Positions 41,065-50,622 of a DNA stretch of 64,000 bases are shown here, in pieces (positions within the stretch are counted from its first letter, which is position 1; each line of letters starts with the position of its first letter). Below the pieces are notes generated by a model, which was not told where the DNA came from, did no database searches, and saw only the letters and a list, made by a program, of their open reading frames with translations. Made by a program: the position numbers and the translations under genes. The stretch is taken from NCBI GenBank assembly GCA_038253125.1, contig JBBSHM010000003.1, positions 1-64,000 on the forward strand. The letters run 5' to 3'. Origin of the DNA: JAUJNH01 sp038253125. Its GTDB lineage: Bacteria; Actinomycetota; Acidimicrobiia; Acidimicrobiales; JAUJNH01.

Positions 41065-41154
41065 GTTCGCACGTCCGGCCTGGCTGATCCTCATCGGGGC
41101 CCGACCGGACCGGACCGGGAACGACGGGGCCACCCGGGGGGTTGAACACAGCTG

Positions 41155-41826
41155 ATGCTGTTCGCCCGCAAGAGCCATGACCTGCCCACCGCTGAGACCG
41201 CCCTGGCCGGCCGGTCAACGCCGATCGGCCCGCGGCACCCCCACGCCGTCACCGGTCGCACCATCGAGCCACCGTTCCCCGACGGCATGCAGACCGTGAT
41301 CGTCGGGATGGGTTGCTTCTGGGGGGCGGAACGCCTCTTCTGGCAGACCGAGGGGGTGTGGACCACCGCCGTCGGCTACGCCGGGGGAATCACGCCCAAC
41401 CCGACCTACGCCGAGACCTGCAGCGGCCGCACCGGTCACACCGAGGCGGTGCTGGTGGTCTTCGACCCGGCGGTCATCTCCTTCGACGCGCTGGTCAGGG
41501 TGTTCTGGGAGGGCCACGACCCGACCCAGGTCATGCGCCAGGGCAACGACGTCGGCACCCAGTACCGCTCAGCCCTCTACTGGACCACCGACGGGCAGCG
41601 CCAGCTGGCGGAGGGGAGCCGAGACGCCTTCGCCCAGGCCCTGACCGATGCCGGGCACCCCCGGCCGATCGCCACCGAGCTGGCGCCGGCCGGCCCCTTC
41701 TACTACGCCGAGGACCACCACCAGCAGTACCTCTACAAGAACCCGGGCGGCTACTGCGGGCTCGGTGGCACCGGCGTCACCTGCCCGACGGGGCTGGGGG
41801 CGCCCGGGCCGGCGCCGACCGCGTGA
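41155..41826 (+). CDS. msrA: Peptide methionine-S-sulfoxide reductase MsrA
   Basis: A 223-residue MsrA that repairs (S)-methionine sulfoxide. The active site is VIVGMGCFWGAERLFWQ, with the nucleophilic Cys53; GYAGG, VFDPAVISFDALVRVFWEGHDP and YYAEDHHQQYLYKNPGGYCG complete the family; the last also carries a resolving-type Cys. About 30 N-terminal residues precede the usual start, with an upstream GTG/ATG not clearly better. Confidence 0.95.
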   Translation: MLFARKSHDLPTAETALAGRSTPIGPRHPHAVTGRTIEPPFPDGMQTVIVGMGCFWGAERLFWQTEGVWTTAVGYAGGITPNPTYAETCSGRTGHTEAVLVVFDPAVISFDALVRVFWEGHDPTQVMRQGNDVGTQYRSALYWTTDGQRQLAEGSRDAFAQALTDAGHPRPIATELAPAGPFYYAEDHHQQYLYKNPGGYCGLGGTGVTCPTGLGAPGPAPTA

Positions 41827-41836
41827 GGGACCGGGC

Positions 41837-43360
41837 TCAGCCGGGGATGCGGGCGAAGTAGGCGTCCTGGCGGAAGCCGCACCGCCCGCCCACACAGCCC
41901 GTCTGGCGCAGATCGGTCCACAAGGCGGCGATGAAGCCGGGGCCGACGGCCACCGCCGAGTAGTCCCCGATGCTGACCGCCGGGTTGGGGAAGGCCGGGT
42001 CGATCGTCCCCCGGGAGGCGGTGTTGTTCCTGGTCGGGTCGGAGAGGGCGGAGGCGACCTGGGTCGTCGAGAAGGTGAGGCTGCCGGGCTTCACCTCGCT
42101 GGCCAGGGCATAGCCGTACCTCTGGTTGGCCGGGTCCGAGGAACGGTCGTAGAAGCCGACCCGGAGCCGGCCCCGGTGGTCGTAGGCGGCCCAGGGCATG
42201 AACTGGTCGTTGGGCTCGTGGATGGCCGATGGGAGGCTCCAGGTGCGCCCGCCGTCGCGCGTCTCGCTCACGATGATGTCGGCGTCGGTCGTGGCCCGGT
42301 ACGGGTCAGAGGGGACGGGGCGACTGGCGCTGCGGTCATCGGTCCACACCACGGCCATGTGGCGACCCCGGGGATCGGTTGGGTCCACGGTCACATTGCC
42401 CATCCCGTCGATGCCGAACTGGCTGTCGTGGACGGTCTGGGTGCCCCCGGCACCGACCGGGTAGTCGTGCTCGATGATGCCGTCGTAGGCCTGGCCGATC
42501 AGGTTGGGGCCGTCCACCGCCACGCCGGTCATGGGATCGACGAGGACGGCCAGGTACTGGTTGCGCCCCAGGGCCGCCGATGCGTCGGGAGCTTCCCTGT
42601 AGGTCTCCTGGAAGGTGACGACGGCTCCGGCCCGGCCGTAGGCCACAGCGTTGCCGAACGTCTGGTCACAGGCCGTCCCGCCCGCCCGGCCGGTGCAGAA
42701 CGGGGCGGAACCGGAGATGTCGTTCGGCGGCGTCCAGCTGACGCCCCGGTCGTGGCTGGCGCTGTCATAGACCTTGGCGCTCACCAGTTTGCCGTCAGCC
42801 CCAAAGAGCTCCCTGATCCAGGTCAACAGGACACGGCCGTTGCCCCAGGCGGTCAGCTGGGGATGGTCGTTGAAGACTCCGCCCCGGTCGCCGAGGTCTC
42901 CCGGGGCGACCGTCGTCGGCTGGGACCAGCTGCGGCCGCCGTCGGTGGAGCTTGAGACCACGATGACGCCATCGCTCGTGCCCGTGAGGTAGGCGGTGCC
43001 GGTGGCGTCAAAGGCCAGCGACGGGTCGACCGTGCCGGGTGCGAAGTCCACGGAGTAGGTGGCCCAAGTGGCTCCCCCATTAAAGCTGGCCCGGGGCTGG
43101 ATCACCAGCGTCCGAGGCTGGCCGGCGCCGCCGCCGCCGATCTTGATGACGGCGGCCACGATGTTGCGGGGACGCTGTGGGTTAACGGCCAGGGTCGTCT
43201 CAAAGAAGTTCCCGCCGGTCTGGCAGCCCGTGTTTCGGTCGGCCGTGAGCGAAGGACCCGTCACGCAGGCCGGCTGACCGCTCGAGGCCGAGGCCGGCGG
43301 GCCGAGCGCGATCGAAGCCAGCAGCCCGGCCGCCAGCACGCACGCAGAAATAGCTCTCAT
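41837..43360 (-). CDS. Secreted BNR/Asp-box (sialidase-like beta-propeller) protein
   Basis: A 507-residue exported protein with a clear signal peptide (ACVLAAGLLASIALGPPASA). Asp-box motifs occur repeatedly: SSTDGGRSW, SHDRGVSW, SETRDGGRTW and SFNGGATW, giving a multi-blade beta-propeller. Sialidase and related proteins have this fold, but I see no clear sialidase catalytic triad (Arg-Ile-Pro/FRIP motif absent), so the activity is unknown. Cysteine pairs at both ends suggest disulfides outside the cell. Upstream of it, divergent space holds no obvious promoter. Confidence 0.82.
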   Translation of the reverse strand: MRAISACVLAAGLLASIALGPPASASSGQPACVTGPSLTADRNTGCQTGGNFFETTLAVNPQRPRNIVAAVIKIGGGGAGQPRTLVIQPRASFNGGATWATYSVDFAPGTVDPSLAFDATGTAYLTGTSDGVIVVSSSTDGGRSWSQPTTVAPGDLGDRGGVFNDHPQLTAWGNGRVLLTWIRELFGADGKLVSAKVYDSASHDRGVSWTPPNDISGSAPFCTGRAGGTACDQTFGNAVAYGRAGAVVTFQETYREAPDASAALGRNQYLAVLVDPMTGVAVDGPNLIGQAYDGIIEHDYPVGAGGTQTVHDSQFGIDGMGNVTVDPTDPRGRHMAVVWTDDRSASRPVPSDPYRATTDADIIVSETRDGGRTWSLPSAIHEPNDQFMPWAAYDHRGRLRVGFYDRSSDPANQRYGYALASEVKPGSLTFSTTQVASALSDPTRNNTASRGTIDPAFPNPAVSIGDYSAVAVGPGFIAALWTDLRQTGCVGGRCGFRQDAYFARIPG

Positions 43361-43493
43361 GGATCCAACCCCCCGGGAAGAGGGCTGCCTCAGCCCTTCC
43401 GCCCGGAAGTTACCACCGTCAGGAGCATCTGGTTTCAGGTCGGCCGCGAAGTTCGGAGGAGCCGGCGCCCAGCGTCGGCGGTGAAGAGGCCGC

Positions 43494-43916
43494 CTAGTAG
43501 GCGACGGGAGGTGCCGGCTTGGCCGGGAGCGCCTCAGCCAGGGAGCTGCGGAGGCGGCGGGTGCGGGCGTGGTGCTGGCGCAGGCGCTCCTCCTCGGCGG
43601 CGTCGAGCACGTCGACCACGGCCTCCCAGCCGCTGCAGGTCCAGACCGCCGGCCCGTGGGTCGGCACCCGCTCGGCCAGGCCATGGTCGGTCAGCGCCTC
43701 CATCACCTGGTAGGTGCTGGTGCGGGGCACACCCGACAGCTCGGCCAGCTGCGCGCTGTTGGCCGAGCCGGCCTGCAGGAGCGCAAGCAGCACCCGCGCC
43801 TCATACGGCCGGAGCCCCAGCTCCTGAAGCTCGCGCCGGAGGCTGTCCGACACGGCGACCTTCGCTGCTGCCACAGAACCCGAACCCTGGCTTCTATCCC
43901 GAAGAATGGTGGACAC
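43494..43916 (-). CDS. TrmB-like transcriptional regulator
   Basis: A 140-residue winged-helix protein: LQELGLRPYEARVLLALLQAGSA, then AQLAELSGVPRTSTYQVMEALTDHGL, the usual TrmB pattern. The sugar-binding C-terminal domain of archaeal TrmB is missing, and a coiled helix (EEERLRQHHARTRRLRSSLAEA) follows. The GTG at 43916 adds about 20 residues before the conserved helix, and that 5' end overlaps a fragment of the palindromic repeat family, so the real start may be further in. Confidence 0.8.
   Translation of the reverse strand: MSTILRDRSQGSGSVAAAKVAVSDSLRRELQELGLRPYEARVLLALLQAGSANSAQLAELSGVPRTSTYQVMEALTDHGLAERVPTHGPAVWTCSGWEAVVDVLDAAEEERLRQHHARTRRLRSSLAEALPAKPAPPVAY
43877..43906. repeat. Palindromic-element fragment, copy 3
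   Basis: GAACCCGAACCCTGGCTTCT followed by ATCCCGA matches the left end of the element at 35734 (ACCCAAACCCTGGGTTCT followed by GTCGGGA) in most positions. Only one arm is seen, so this looks like a truncated copy at the 5' end of the TrmB-like gene. Confidence 0.5.
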
Positions 43917-44021
43917 CCGACTCCCCTCGCTGGTCGCGCTCAGGGCTGAGCGGAACGACCTTCACTCGATGTCGCTAGATGTACCACGCCTATAGCCCGT
44001 ACGCCAACCACCCCCGGGATT

Positions 44022-44681
44022 CTAGAAGCAGAGTGGACCGACCCTGACGTCGAAGACACCGCAGCGGTCGCCGCCGTCGTCGTGGGCGTACAGCAGGTGC
44101 AGGGTGGTCACGTCCTGGTCGTCCGGCTTGTCCGGGCCGCCGCTCGGGAACATCACCGAGCCCAGCCGGAGGCTGTGGTCGAGTCCCAGGGCGTGGCCGA
44201 GCTCGTGGGTGGCGACGACCCGGCGGCGGGGCGGCTCCAGCCCACAGTTGGAGCAGACAGCGACGCTGACGCCCCCGATGTGGGCCTGCTTTCGGTCGGA
44301 CCGGAGCCGGAGGTCAGTCAGGCCCTCACGGTCCCGGTGAATGTCGTCGCCCAGGGTCTGGGAGGGCTCCTGGCACACGTCGATGCGGTTGCCACCGATC
44401 GAGCAGGCGCCAGTGCCGATGGTCCACGTGAAGTGCAGGCCCGTGCCCGACGAGGCGGCGTTCCAGGCGTCGACGGCGTGGCGGGTGGCGTCGTTCCACC
44501 GGCGGTCACCTGTCTTGTCCACCACGACCAGCGCCCGGTCCTCGCTGCGCCAGTGGGCCAGGAGGTCGAAGCGTGACAGCGCCGAGGCCACGCTCTGGTC
44601 GAGCATGACCGCCAGCGCCGAGGCGAACAGGACGCTGTTGGCCAGCCGGACGATCCGGTACATCTGCGACGCGTGGTTCAT
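44022..44681 (-). CDS. Secreted matrixin-type zinc metalloprotease
   Basis: A 219-residue protein with an N-terminal hydrophobic stretch (ANSVLFASALAVML), a middle with WNDATRHAVDAWNAASSGTG, and the zinc motif THELGHALGLDHS (HExxHxxGxxH), followed by a Met-turn in SVMFPSGG. This is a minimal M10 matrixin. Four cysteines before the zinc site could form disulfides. No propeptide cysteine switch is seen. Likely exported or membrane-bound and active on extracellular proteins. Confidence 0.85.
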   Translation of the reverse strand: MNHASQMYRIVRLANSVLFASALAVMLDQSVASALSRFDLLAHWRSEDRALVVVDKTGDRRWNDATRHAVDAWNAASSGTGLHFTWTIGTGACSIGGNRIDVCQEPSQTLGDDIHRDREGLTDLRLRSDRKQAHIGGVSVAVCSNCGLEPPRRRVVATHELGHALGLDHSLRLGSVMFPSGGPDKPDDQDVTTLHLLYAHDDGGDRCGVFDVRVGPLCF

Positions 44682-44800
44682 CTGCCGAACGTTCCTCCCC
44701 TGGTGCGGTGGTCGGTTGAGGCCGCGGCGACGCCACCCACACGAGCTTGCTCCCGTATGAGAACCGTCCGGGCGCGTCCGGCATTCCTGTGACGCGAGCT

Positions 44801-47539
44801 TCAGCCTGTGTTGCGCAGCCCGGCGGCGATGCCGTTGATGGTGAGGAGCAGGCCCCGGCGCAGCAGCGGGTCAGGCTCGCCGCCTTGGCGCCAGCGTGAC
44901 AGGAAGTCGACCTGGAGGTGGCTGATCGGCGCGAGGTAGAGGTCCCGCACCGCCAGCGTGCGGCGCAGAGCCGGTTGCCGCTCCAGTAGGGCCGTCTCCC
45001 CGATCAGGGCCAGCACCTCGGCCACCGTGGTCTCGTACTCGGCCCGGATGACGTCGAAGAGGTGGTGCAGCGACGGATCGACGAGGCGGTCGACGTAGTG
45101 GCGGGCCACCCCCAGGTCCACCTTGGCCAGGACCATCTCGACGTTGGCGACGAAGGTCCGGAAGAAGTGCCAGCCCTCGTACATCTCGGTGAGGACCGGC
45201 CCGTGGCCGGCGGCTCTCGCCGCCGCCAGCCCGGACCCCACGCCGAACCAGCCGGGCACGATCTGGCGGGACTGCGTCCAGGCGAACACCCACGGGATGG
45301 CCCGGAGCGACTCCACGCCCCCCGGGCCGCCGCCCTGGGCCCGACGGGCGGGGCGCGAGCCGATGTTCAGCCCGCCCAGCTCCTCGACGGGCGTGGAGGC
45401 TCGGAAGTACTCGGTCAGCCCGTCGGTGGCCAGCAGCGACCGGTAGGCGGCGGCGGCGGCGGACGAAACGGCGTCCATGGTCCGGTCCCAGCGGGCCAGC
45501 ACGTCGTCGTCCAGCCGGGATGTGCGGTGCAGCACGGTGGCCTCGGTGAGCGCCGCCAGCGCCAGCTCAAGGTTGTGGCGGGCCAGGCTCGGCAGTAGGT
45601 ACTTGTCGGATATCACCTCGCCCTGCTCGGTGAGCTTCATCGACCCCTGGACGACCCCGAATGGCTGCGCCAGCACGGCGTCGTGGGTGGGCCCCCCGCC
45701 GCGCCCGACGCTGCCCCCCCGGCCGTGGAACAGCCGCAGGAGGACACCGTGGCGCAGGGCCACGTCCCGCAGCATCCGCTGCGCCCGGTGGATCTCCCAC
45801 TGCGAGGTGGTGATGCCCATCTCCTTGCTGGAGTCGGAGTAGCCGAGCATCACCTCCTGGACCTCGCCCCGAAGCCGGACCACCTCCCGGTAGGCCGGCT
45901 GGCACAGCAACCGGTCGAGGATCTCCCCCGCCGAACGCAGCTCCTCGACCGTCTCGAGCAGCGGTACGAATCCCAGCCTGGCCACCCCGCCGTGGACGTC
46001 GACCAGCCCCGCCTCCCGGGCCAGCACCACCGCAGCCAGAACGTCGTCGGCACCCTTGGTCATGGAGATGACGTAGCTCTCCATGGCATCGGACCCGAAC
46101 CGGTCGAGGAGCGTGCGCAGGGTGGTGAACAGCGAGAACGTGGCGGCCGCATCGCCGTCGAGCATGGGGACGGGGCCTAGGAGCGGGCGACGGCTCTGCA
46201 GCTCACGTCCGAGCAGGCTCAGCCGTTGGGTGCCATCGAGGGAGGCGTACGGCTGGTCCAGCTCGCCGAGCCGGTCGTACGCCGCGGCCAGGGCGACGTG
46301 GTGGCGTGCGGCGTCCTCGCGGATGTCGAGGGTGGCGAGGTGGAAGCCGAAGCCGGTCACCGAGCGGATGAACCGGGCCAGCGTGCCCTCGGCGATCAGC
46401 TGGCCCCGGTTGGCCAGCAGCGACTCCCGCATGAGCTCGAGGTCGGCCAGGAGCGCCTCGACGTCCGCGTACTCATCAGGTGCCGGCACCATTCTGGTCG
46501 TGGCCAGCCGACGCTGGGTGTTGCGCAGGCGCTCCCGCACGAACGAGGCCTTGAGCCGGTAGGGCTCCTCGGCGTCCATCCGGCCGTAGCGCTGGACGAC
46601 CTCGGGCAGCTCCGAGCCGTCCTCAACGATGCTCTGGGCCAGCGGCTCGGAGATGCCGGTGATCTGGGTCGACGAGCTGAGGTGGCTGACCAGGGCGTCG
46701 ACCCCGAGGAGGAGCAGCTCAATCCCGAGACCGTGCTGCTGGGTCAGCACCGTCTCGGTCACCTCGGGGGTGACGAAGGGGTTCCCGTCGCGATCGCCGC
46801 CGACCCAGCTGCCGAAGCGCATCGGCGCCACGCCCGGGGGCAGGGCCGCCCCAACCCGGCCGAGCTCGCCGATGAAGTCGTCCACCACGCCGGGAACCAC
46901 GTTGCGGGCCAGGTCGGACAGGTAGAACAGGACAGCCCCGGCCTCGCCCTGCGGCGTCGGCCGCTCACGGCGCAGCTCGTCGGTCTGCCAGAGCAGGTCG
47001 ACCACCTCGGCCAGGTTCTGGTCTATCCGGTCATGCTCGCCCGGGGCGGTGCGAGCCCGCTGCTCCAGCAGTTCGCCTATCCGCCGCAGCTTGGTCAGCA
47101 CCGACTGGCGGGCGGCCTCGGTCGGATGCGCGGTGAACACCGGCCGCAGCTCGATGTCGCCGCCGCAGCCCCTCAGCTCCATCACGGCCTCGGGATCGGC
47201 GGCCACCCGGTCGGCCATCCGCCGCAAGGCGCTTCCGTTGGCGGCCCGCCGGCGGTCCAGGGCCGCCGCCCGGTGCACCTGCTCGGCGGTGTTGGCCAGG
47301 TTGAAGTACGACGAGAAGGCCCTGGCCAGCGAGATCGTGGTGGCGAGGTCGGCGCCGCCCAGCACGTCGGCCATGGCCGCGTCGTTGCCGCTGTTTCCCT
47401 GGCGGCTCAGCCCGCGGACCCGCTCCACGAGCTGGAGCAGGTCGTCGCCCACCTGGCGCACCAGCGTCTCGCCGAGCAGCCTGCCGAGCAGCCGGATGTC
47501 GGCCCGCAGGGCGTCGTCCGCAGCGATCTCCCCGTCCAC
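44801..47539 (-). CDS. ppc: Phosphoenolpyruvate carboxylase
   Basis: A 912-residue PEPC making oxaloacetate from PEP and bicarbonate. Family motifs: VFTAHPTEAARQS with the catalytic His, GSWVGGDRDGNPFVTPEV, VMLGYSDSSKEMGI, LFHGRGGSVGRGGGPTH and QGEVISDKY. The C-terminal NTG end matches the typical terminus. GTG at 47539 gives a normal length; the frame stays open further upstream but overlaps the helicase gene. 40 nt after the helicase stop on the same strand. Confidence 0.95.
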   Translation of the reverse strand: MDGEIAADDALRADIRLLGRLLGETLVRQVGDDLLQLVERVRGLSRQGNSGNDAAMADVLGGADLATTISLARAFSSYFNLANTAEQVHRAAALDRRRAANGSALRRMADRVAADPEAVMELRGCGGDIELRPVFTAHPTEAARQSVLTKLRRIGELLEQRARTAPGEHDRIDQNLAEVVDLLWQTDELRRERPTPQGEAGAVLFYLSDLARNVVPGVVDDFIGELGRVGAALPPGVAPMRFGSWVGGDRDGNPFVTPEVTETVLTQQHGLGIELLLLGVDALVSHLSSSTQITGISEPLAQSIVEDGSELPEVVQRYGRMDAEEPYRLKASFVRERLRNTQRRLATTRMVPAPDEYADVEALLADLELMRESLLANRGQLIAEGTLARFIRSVTGFGFHLATLDIREDAARHHVALAAAYDRLGELDQPYASLDGTQRLSLLGRELQSRRPLLGPVPMLDGDAAATFSLFTTLRTLLDRFGSDAMESYVISMTKGADDVLAAVVLAREAGLVDVHGGVARLGFVPLLETVEELRSAGEILDRLLCQPAYREVVRLRGEVQEVMLGYSDSSKEMGITTSQWEIHRAQRMLRDVALRHGVLLRLFHGRGGSVGRGGGPTHDAVLAQPFGVVQGSMKLTEQGEVISDKYLLPSLARHNLELALAALTEATVLHRTSRLDDDVLARWDRTMDAVSSAAAAAYRSLLATDGLTEYFRASTPVEELGGLNIGSRPARRAQGGGPGGVESLRAIPWVFAWTQSRQIVPGWFGVGSGLAAARAAGHGPVLTEMYEGWHFFRTFVANVEMVLAKVDLGVARHYVDRLVDPSLHHLFDVIRAEYETTVAEVLALIGETALLERQPALRRTLAVRDLYLAPISHLQVDFLSRWRQGGEPDPLLRRGLLLTINGIAAGLRNTG

Positions 47540-47579
47540 CTCGGTCAGTCTCGCAGCCGCAGGAGACCGCCCGCCGCCG

Positions 47580-50507
47580 TCAGTGAACCGGCCCGGGCCG
47601 AAGCTGATCGGCCAGCTCGACCACGAGCTCGCCTTGGTCGTCGGCGTAGCGCGACCGGTAGGCGTCGACCAGCTCCCACCCCGCCCGCCGCAGAGCCAGG
47701 TGCCGCTCCACGTGGGCGGCCGGACCCTTCGGGTGCACACCGCACTCCAGGCCGACGAAGCGCCAGGCGCCGCCCGCGCACACGTCCACGGTGTGGCGCC
47801 CGGTCGGGTACATCGTGATGGCCGCCATCCCCGCCGCCGAGAGCCCTTCGGCCACCGAGGCCGCCCAGGGCGGGGCGACACCGGCGGGGCGGGGGCGGCC
47901 AGGCGGCGCATCGGCCTGGGCCAGGTAGTCGGCGAGGAGCCCCCGGGGCGGCGGCTCGGCGGACAGCAGCAGCACCAGCCGCTGGCGGGCCCGCGTCGCC
48001 ATGACGGCGAAGAGGTGGGTGTCCTGCACGAACCGCCAGGTGGTGGCGCCGTCTCCCTCACCGATGCCGAGCGAAACCAGCACCACGTCACGCTCGTTGC
48101 CCTGGAACGCGTGCACCGTCCCCACCCGGAGATCGAGTGACGCAATCTCCTGCACGGAGAAGCTGTCGAGCACGGCCTTCTCCAGGGCGTCGGCCTGGGC
48201 CCGGAAGGGGCTGATGACCCCGACGCTGGCCTCCCCGCCGCGCACCATGGCCTTCAGCCGGTCCACCACCGACTCCACCTCGCCCCGCACGACGCCGCCC
48301 TCGTCGCGCTTGTCCGTTCCCCGCACGACGTCGATGCAGTCGCAGGCCTCGGTGCGCGGGGAGCGGGTGGCCACCAGCAGCCGGCCGCCGTAGATCCGTC
48401 GGGCCACGAAATCGATGAGGTGGGGCGCGGACCGGAAGTGCTCGTCGAGCACGGTCGGCGGCGCCGCCCCGACGGCGATGTCGAAGATGCTGTTACGGCG
48501 GACGTCGAGCCGGCCCACCAGCACGGGGTCGGCATCCACGCCGTGCTCCGCCGCCGCTCGGCGCAGCTGGTCGTCGGCGAGGAACGAGACGTGGCGAAGC
48601 TGCTTCGGGTCGCCCACCATCACGCTGCGGCGGGCCCGCAGCAGAGCCGGCGCCGCCAGCGGCTGGTCGATGGCCGACGCCTCGTCGAGGATGACCAGGT
48701 CGAACAGGCCGGCCCTCGGTGGCATCAGGTCCTCGACGTCACCGAGCGTGCCGACCCAGAGGGGGAGGGCCCGGGTGAGCCGGTCGTCCAGCCGGGAGAG
48801 CTGGTCGCGCCGGGCTGCCCGCCCGCTTCGCAAGGCCGTGCCCAGAACCGCTACCTCGGCCAGGCTGGCCCGGGTCAGGCGAGCGGGAGAGCGGCTGGTG
48901 AGCGCCAGCCACTCGCCCACCAGGCGCAGCAGCTGGCCTTCCAGCTTCTCAAGGCGGGCCCACTCCTGGGTGAGGCCGAGACCTCCGGCGGCGATCAACG
49001 CACCTGCTGAGCGGGCCTGGCGGGCGATCTCGGCGGCCGGGGCGAGACCCGAGACCACGACGTCCGGCCTGGCCCCGGCCAACGCCACCGCCCGGGCCAA
49101 GGCCCTTCGGCCCCGGCGTCGGGCCCACCAGCCCGCAGTGCTCGGCGTCGCCGCCAGGAGTAGCCGGCGCATCTCCTCGAGGTCGCAGGCGGGGTCGAAG
49201 AGGCCGGGTGCGAGAAGTCGGGCTTCGTCGCAGGCGTCGTCATCGAGCTGGGCGGCGGCCTCGGCACCCAACAGCTCGACGATCGACGACACCAGCCCGT
49301 CGCGGGCGGCGACCGCATCCCGGAGGGCCCGCTCGGCGCTTTCGAGCTCGGCGCGCTCGGCCGGACGCAGCTCGCCCGCCGCCAGTCGGTTGGCGAGCTC
49401 GACGCGTCGCTCGCTGGAACCGAAGATCACCGGAGCCGGGCCCGGCGCCTCGCCGAGGAGGACGAGGAGCGCATCGACGGCGGCATCGCTCTTGGCCACC
49501 ACCAGCACGGTCTCGCCGCGGCCGACGGCGTCACAGGCGATGGCCGACACCGTGTGTGACTTGCCGGTGCCGGCGGCGCCCGAGACCACCGACACAAGTG
49601 CGGATCGGCTCACCGAGACCGCCCTGCGCTGGGTGGGGGTGAGCGGGAACGGAGCCGTCACCTGAGTGGGCCCAGCGACGTCGGAGCTGTCAGCCTCTGA
49701 TCCATCGCCGTCATCGGCGAGGTAGAGCGAGTGGAAGGCCGTCATATCCCGGAGGTCACGCCCGGCCCAGGAGCGCAGCGACGCCGACGCCGACAGCCCG
49801 CCGACATCGCCGGCGGTGAAAATCCCGACGCCAGCGACGGTGACGAGGCCGTCCCGGCGCATGAGCTCCTCGGGACCAGCCGTCACCGGGCGCAGGCCGA
49901 CCGCCTCCAGATCGGCGGCCCTGGCTGCCCTGGTGGCAAAGGCGGCAAGCAGGTCCAGCCGGCGCAGCAGGTCGACCGGGATCTCCGGGATCTCCAGCGT
50001 GTCGAGCGCCCCGCCACCAACCTCGAAGCGCGCCTCCAGCTCGTGACGGCGGGCGGGGTCAGCGACGAGGTCGGACACCGCCACGTCGCCCGCGGCCCAG
50101 ATCATGGCGCTGCCGCCCACTGGGGAACGTGGCAGAGCCACCCGGGCCGGGACGCTGACCAGCGGGTGGAAGGCGCGTTGCGTCCTGCCCTCACCGAGCT
50201 GGCGCCTTCCCGCGACGAACAGCCACCCGACCCGGAGGGACCGATGCTCACCGGGCCGGATGCGGTCGATGGCCGCCAGCCGCTCGCCCAGCCGGCGATC
50301 GACCGGGACCCCCTGCGCCACCTGCAGCCCCTGCCGGTCAAAGGCCAGGGCCTGCTCCGGCGGGAACAGCCGGACCCCAGAGGCCGGCAGCCACCGGAAC
50401 CAGTCCAACGGGATGGTGAGAGCCGAAGAGCGCTGCTGGGCGGACGGCGACAGGTCGGCCAGGACCTGCAGCACCGACGCCGCCTGCGACCCCACCCCGT
50501 CGGCCAT
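47580..50507 (-). CDS. Large SF1 (Upf1/Dna2-like) helicase with C-terminal nuclease-like domain
   Basis: A 975-residue protein. After about 300 residues of unknown N-terminal sequence the helicase starts: PLTPTQRRAVSVS, Walker A SGAAGTGKSHTVSA, later the motif II VILDEASAIDQPLA, VMVGDPKQLRH, LDEHFRSAPHLIDF, VGTVHAFQGNERDVVLVSLG and VMATRARQRLVLL. This is the UvrD-related Upf1 class. The last about 90 residues (HTVDVCAGGAWRFVGLECGV; HVERHLALRRAGWELVDAYR) look like a DUF559/Vsr-type endonuclease fold, with Asp and Glu in the expected places. Role (repair, R-loops or defence) not set by neighbours. Confidence 0.85.
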   Translation of the reverse strand: MADGVGSQAASVLQVLADLSPSAQQRSSALTIPLDWFRWLPASGVRLFPPEQALAFDRQGLQVAQGVPVDRRLGERLAAIDRIRPGEHRSLRVGWLFVAGRRQLGEGRTQRAFHPLVSVPARVALPRSPVGGSAMIWAAGDVAVSDLVADPARRHELEARFEVGGGALDTLEIPEIPVDLLRRLDLLAAFATRAARAADLEAVGLRPVTAGPEELMRRDGLVTVAGVGIFTAGDVGGLSASASLRSWAGRDLRDMTAFHSLYLADDGDGSEADSSDVAGPTQVTAPFPLTPTQRRAVSVSRSALVSVVSGAAGTGKSHTVSAIACDAVGRGETVLVVAKSDAAVDALLVLLGEAPGPAPVIFGSSERRVELANRLAAGELRPAERAELESAERALRDAVAARDGLVSSIVELLGAEAAAQLDDDACDEARLLAPGLFDPACDLEEMRRLLLAATPSTAGWWARRRGRRALARAVALAGARPDVVVSGLAPAAEIARQARSAGALIAAGGLGLTQEWARLEKLEGQLLRLVGEWLALTSRSPARLTRASLAEVAVLGTALRSGRAARRDQLSRLDDRLTRALPLWVGTLGDVEDLMPPRAGLFDLVILDEASAIDQPLAAPALLRARRSVMVGDPKQLRHVSFLADDQLRRAAAEHGVDADPVLVGRLDVRRNSIFDIAVGAAPPTVLDEHFRSAPHLIDFVARRIYGGRLLVATRSPRTEACDCIDVVRGTDKRDEGGVVRGEVESVVDRLKAMVRGGEASVGVISPFRAQADALEKAVLDSFSVQEIASLDLRVGTVHAFQGNERDVVLVSLGIGEGDGATTWRFVQDTHLFAVMATRARQRLVLLLSAEPPPRGLLADYLAQADAPPGRPRPAGVAPPWAASVAEGLSAAGMAAITMYPTGRHTVDVCAGGAWRFVGLECGVHPKGPAAHVERHLALRRAGWELVDAYRSRYADDQGELVVELADQLRPGPVH

Positions 50508-50622
50508 GCCCAGCCGACGCTAATGACATGTCCCGGCGCCACCGGCCGGTCTGCGCTGTGAGGTTGACCCATACCGCCCTCCGGCTGGCCGGCGAGGTCT
50601 TTTGAGGCTGCCTCTACTTCCT

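Noticed and set aside
46226..47818. A 530-codon plus-strand frame opposite ppc
   Set aside because: Composition is antisense-like and ppc is certain.
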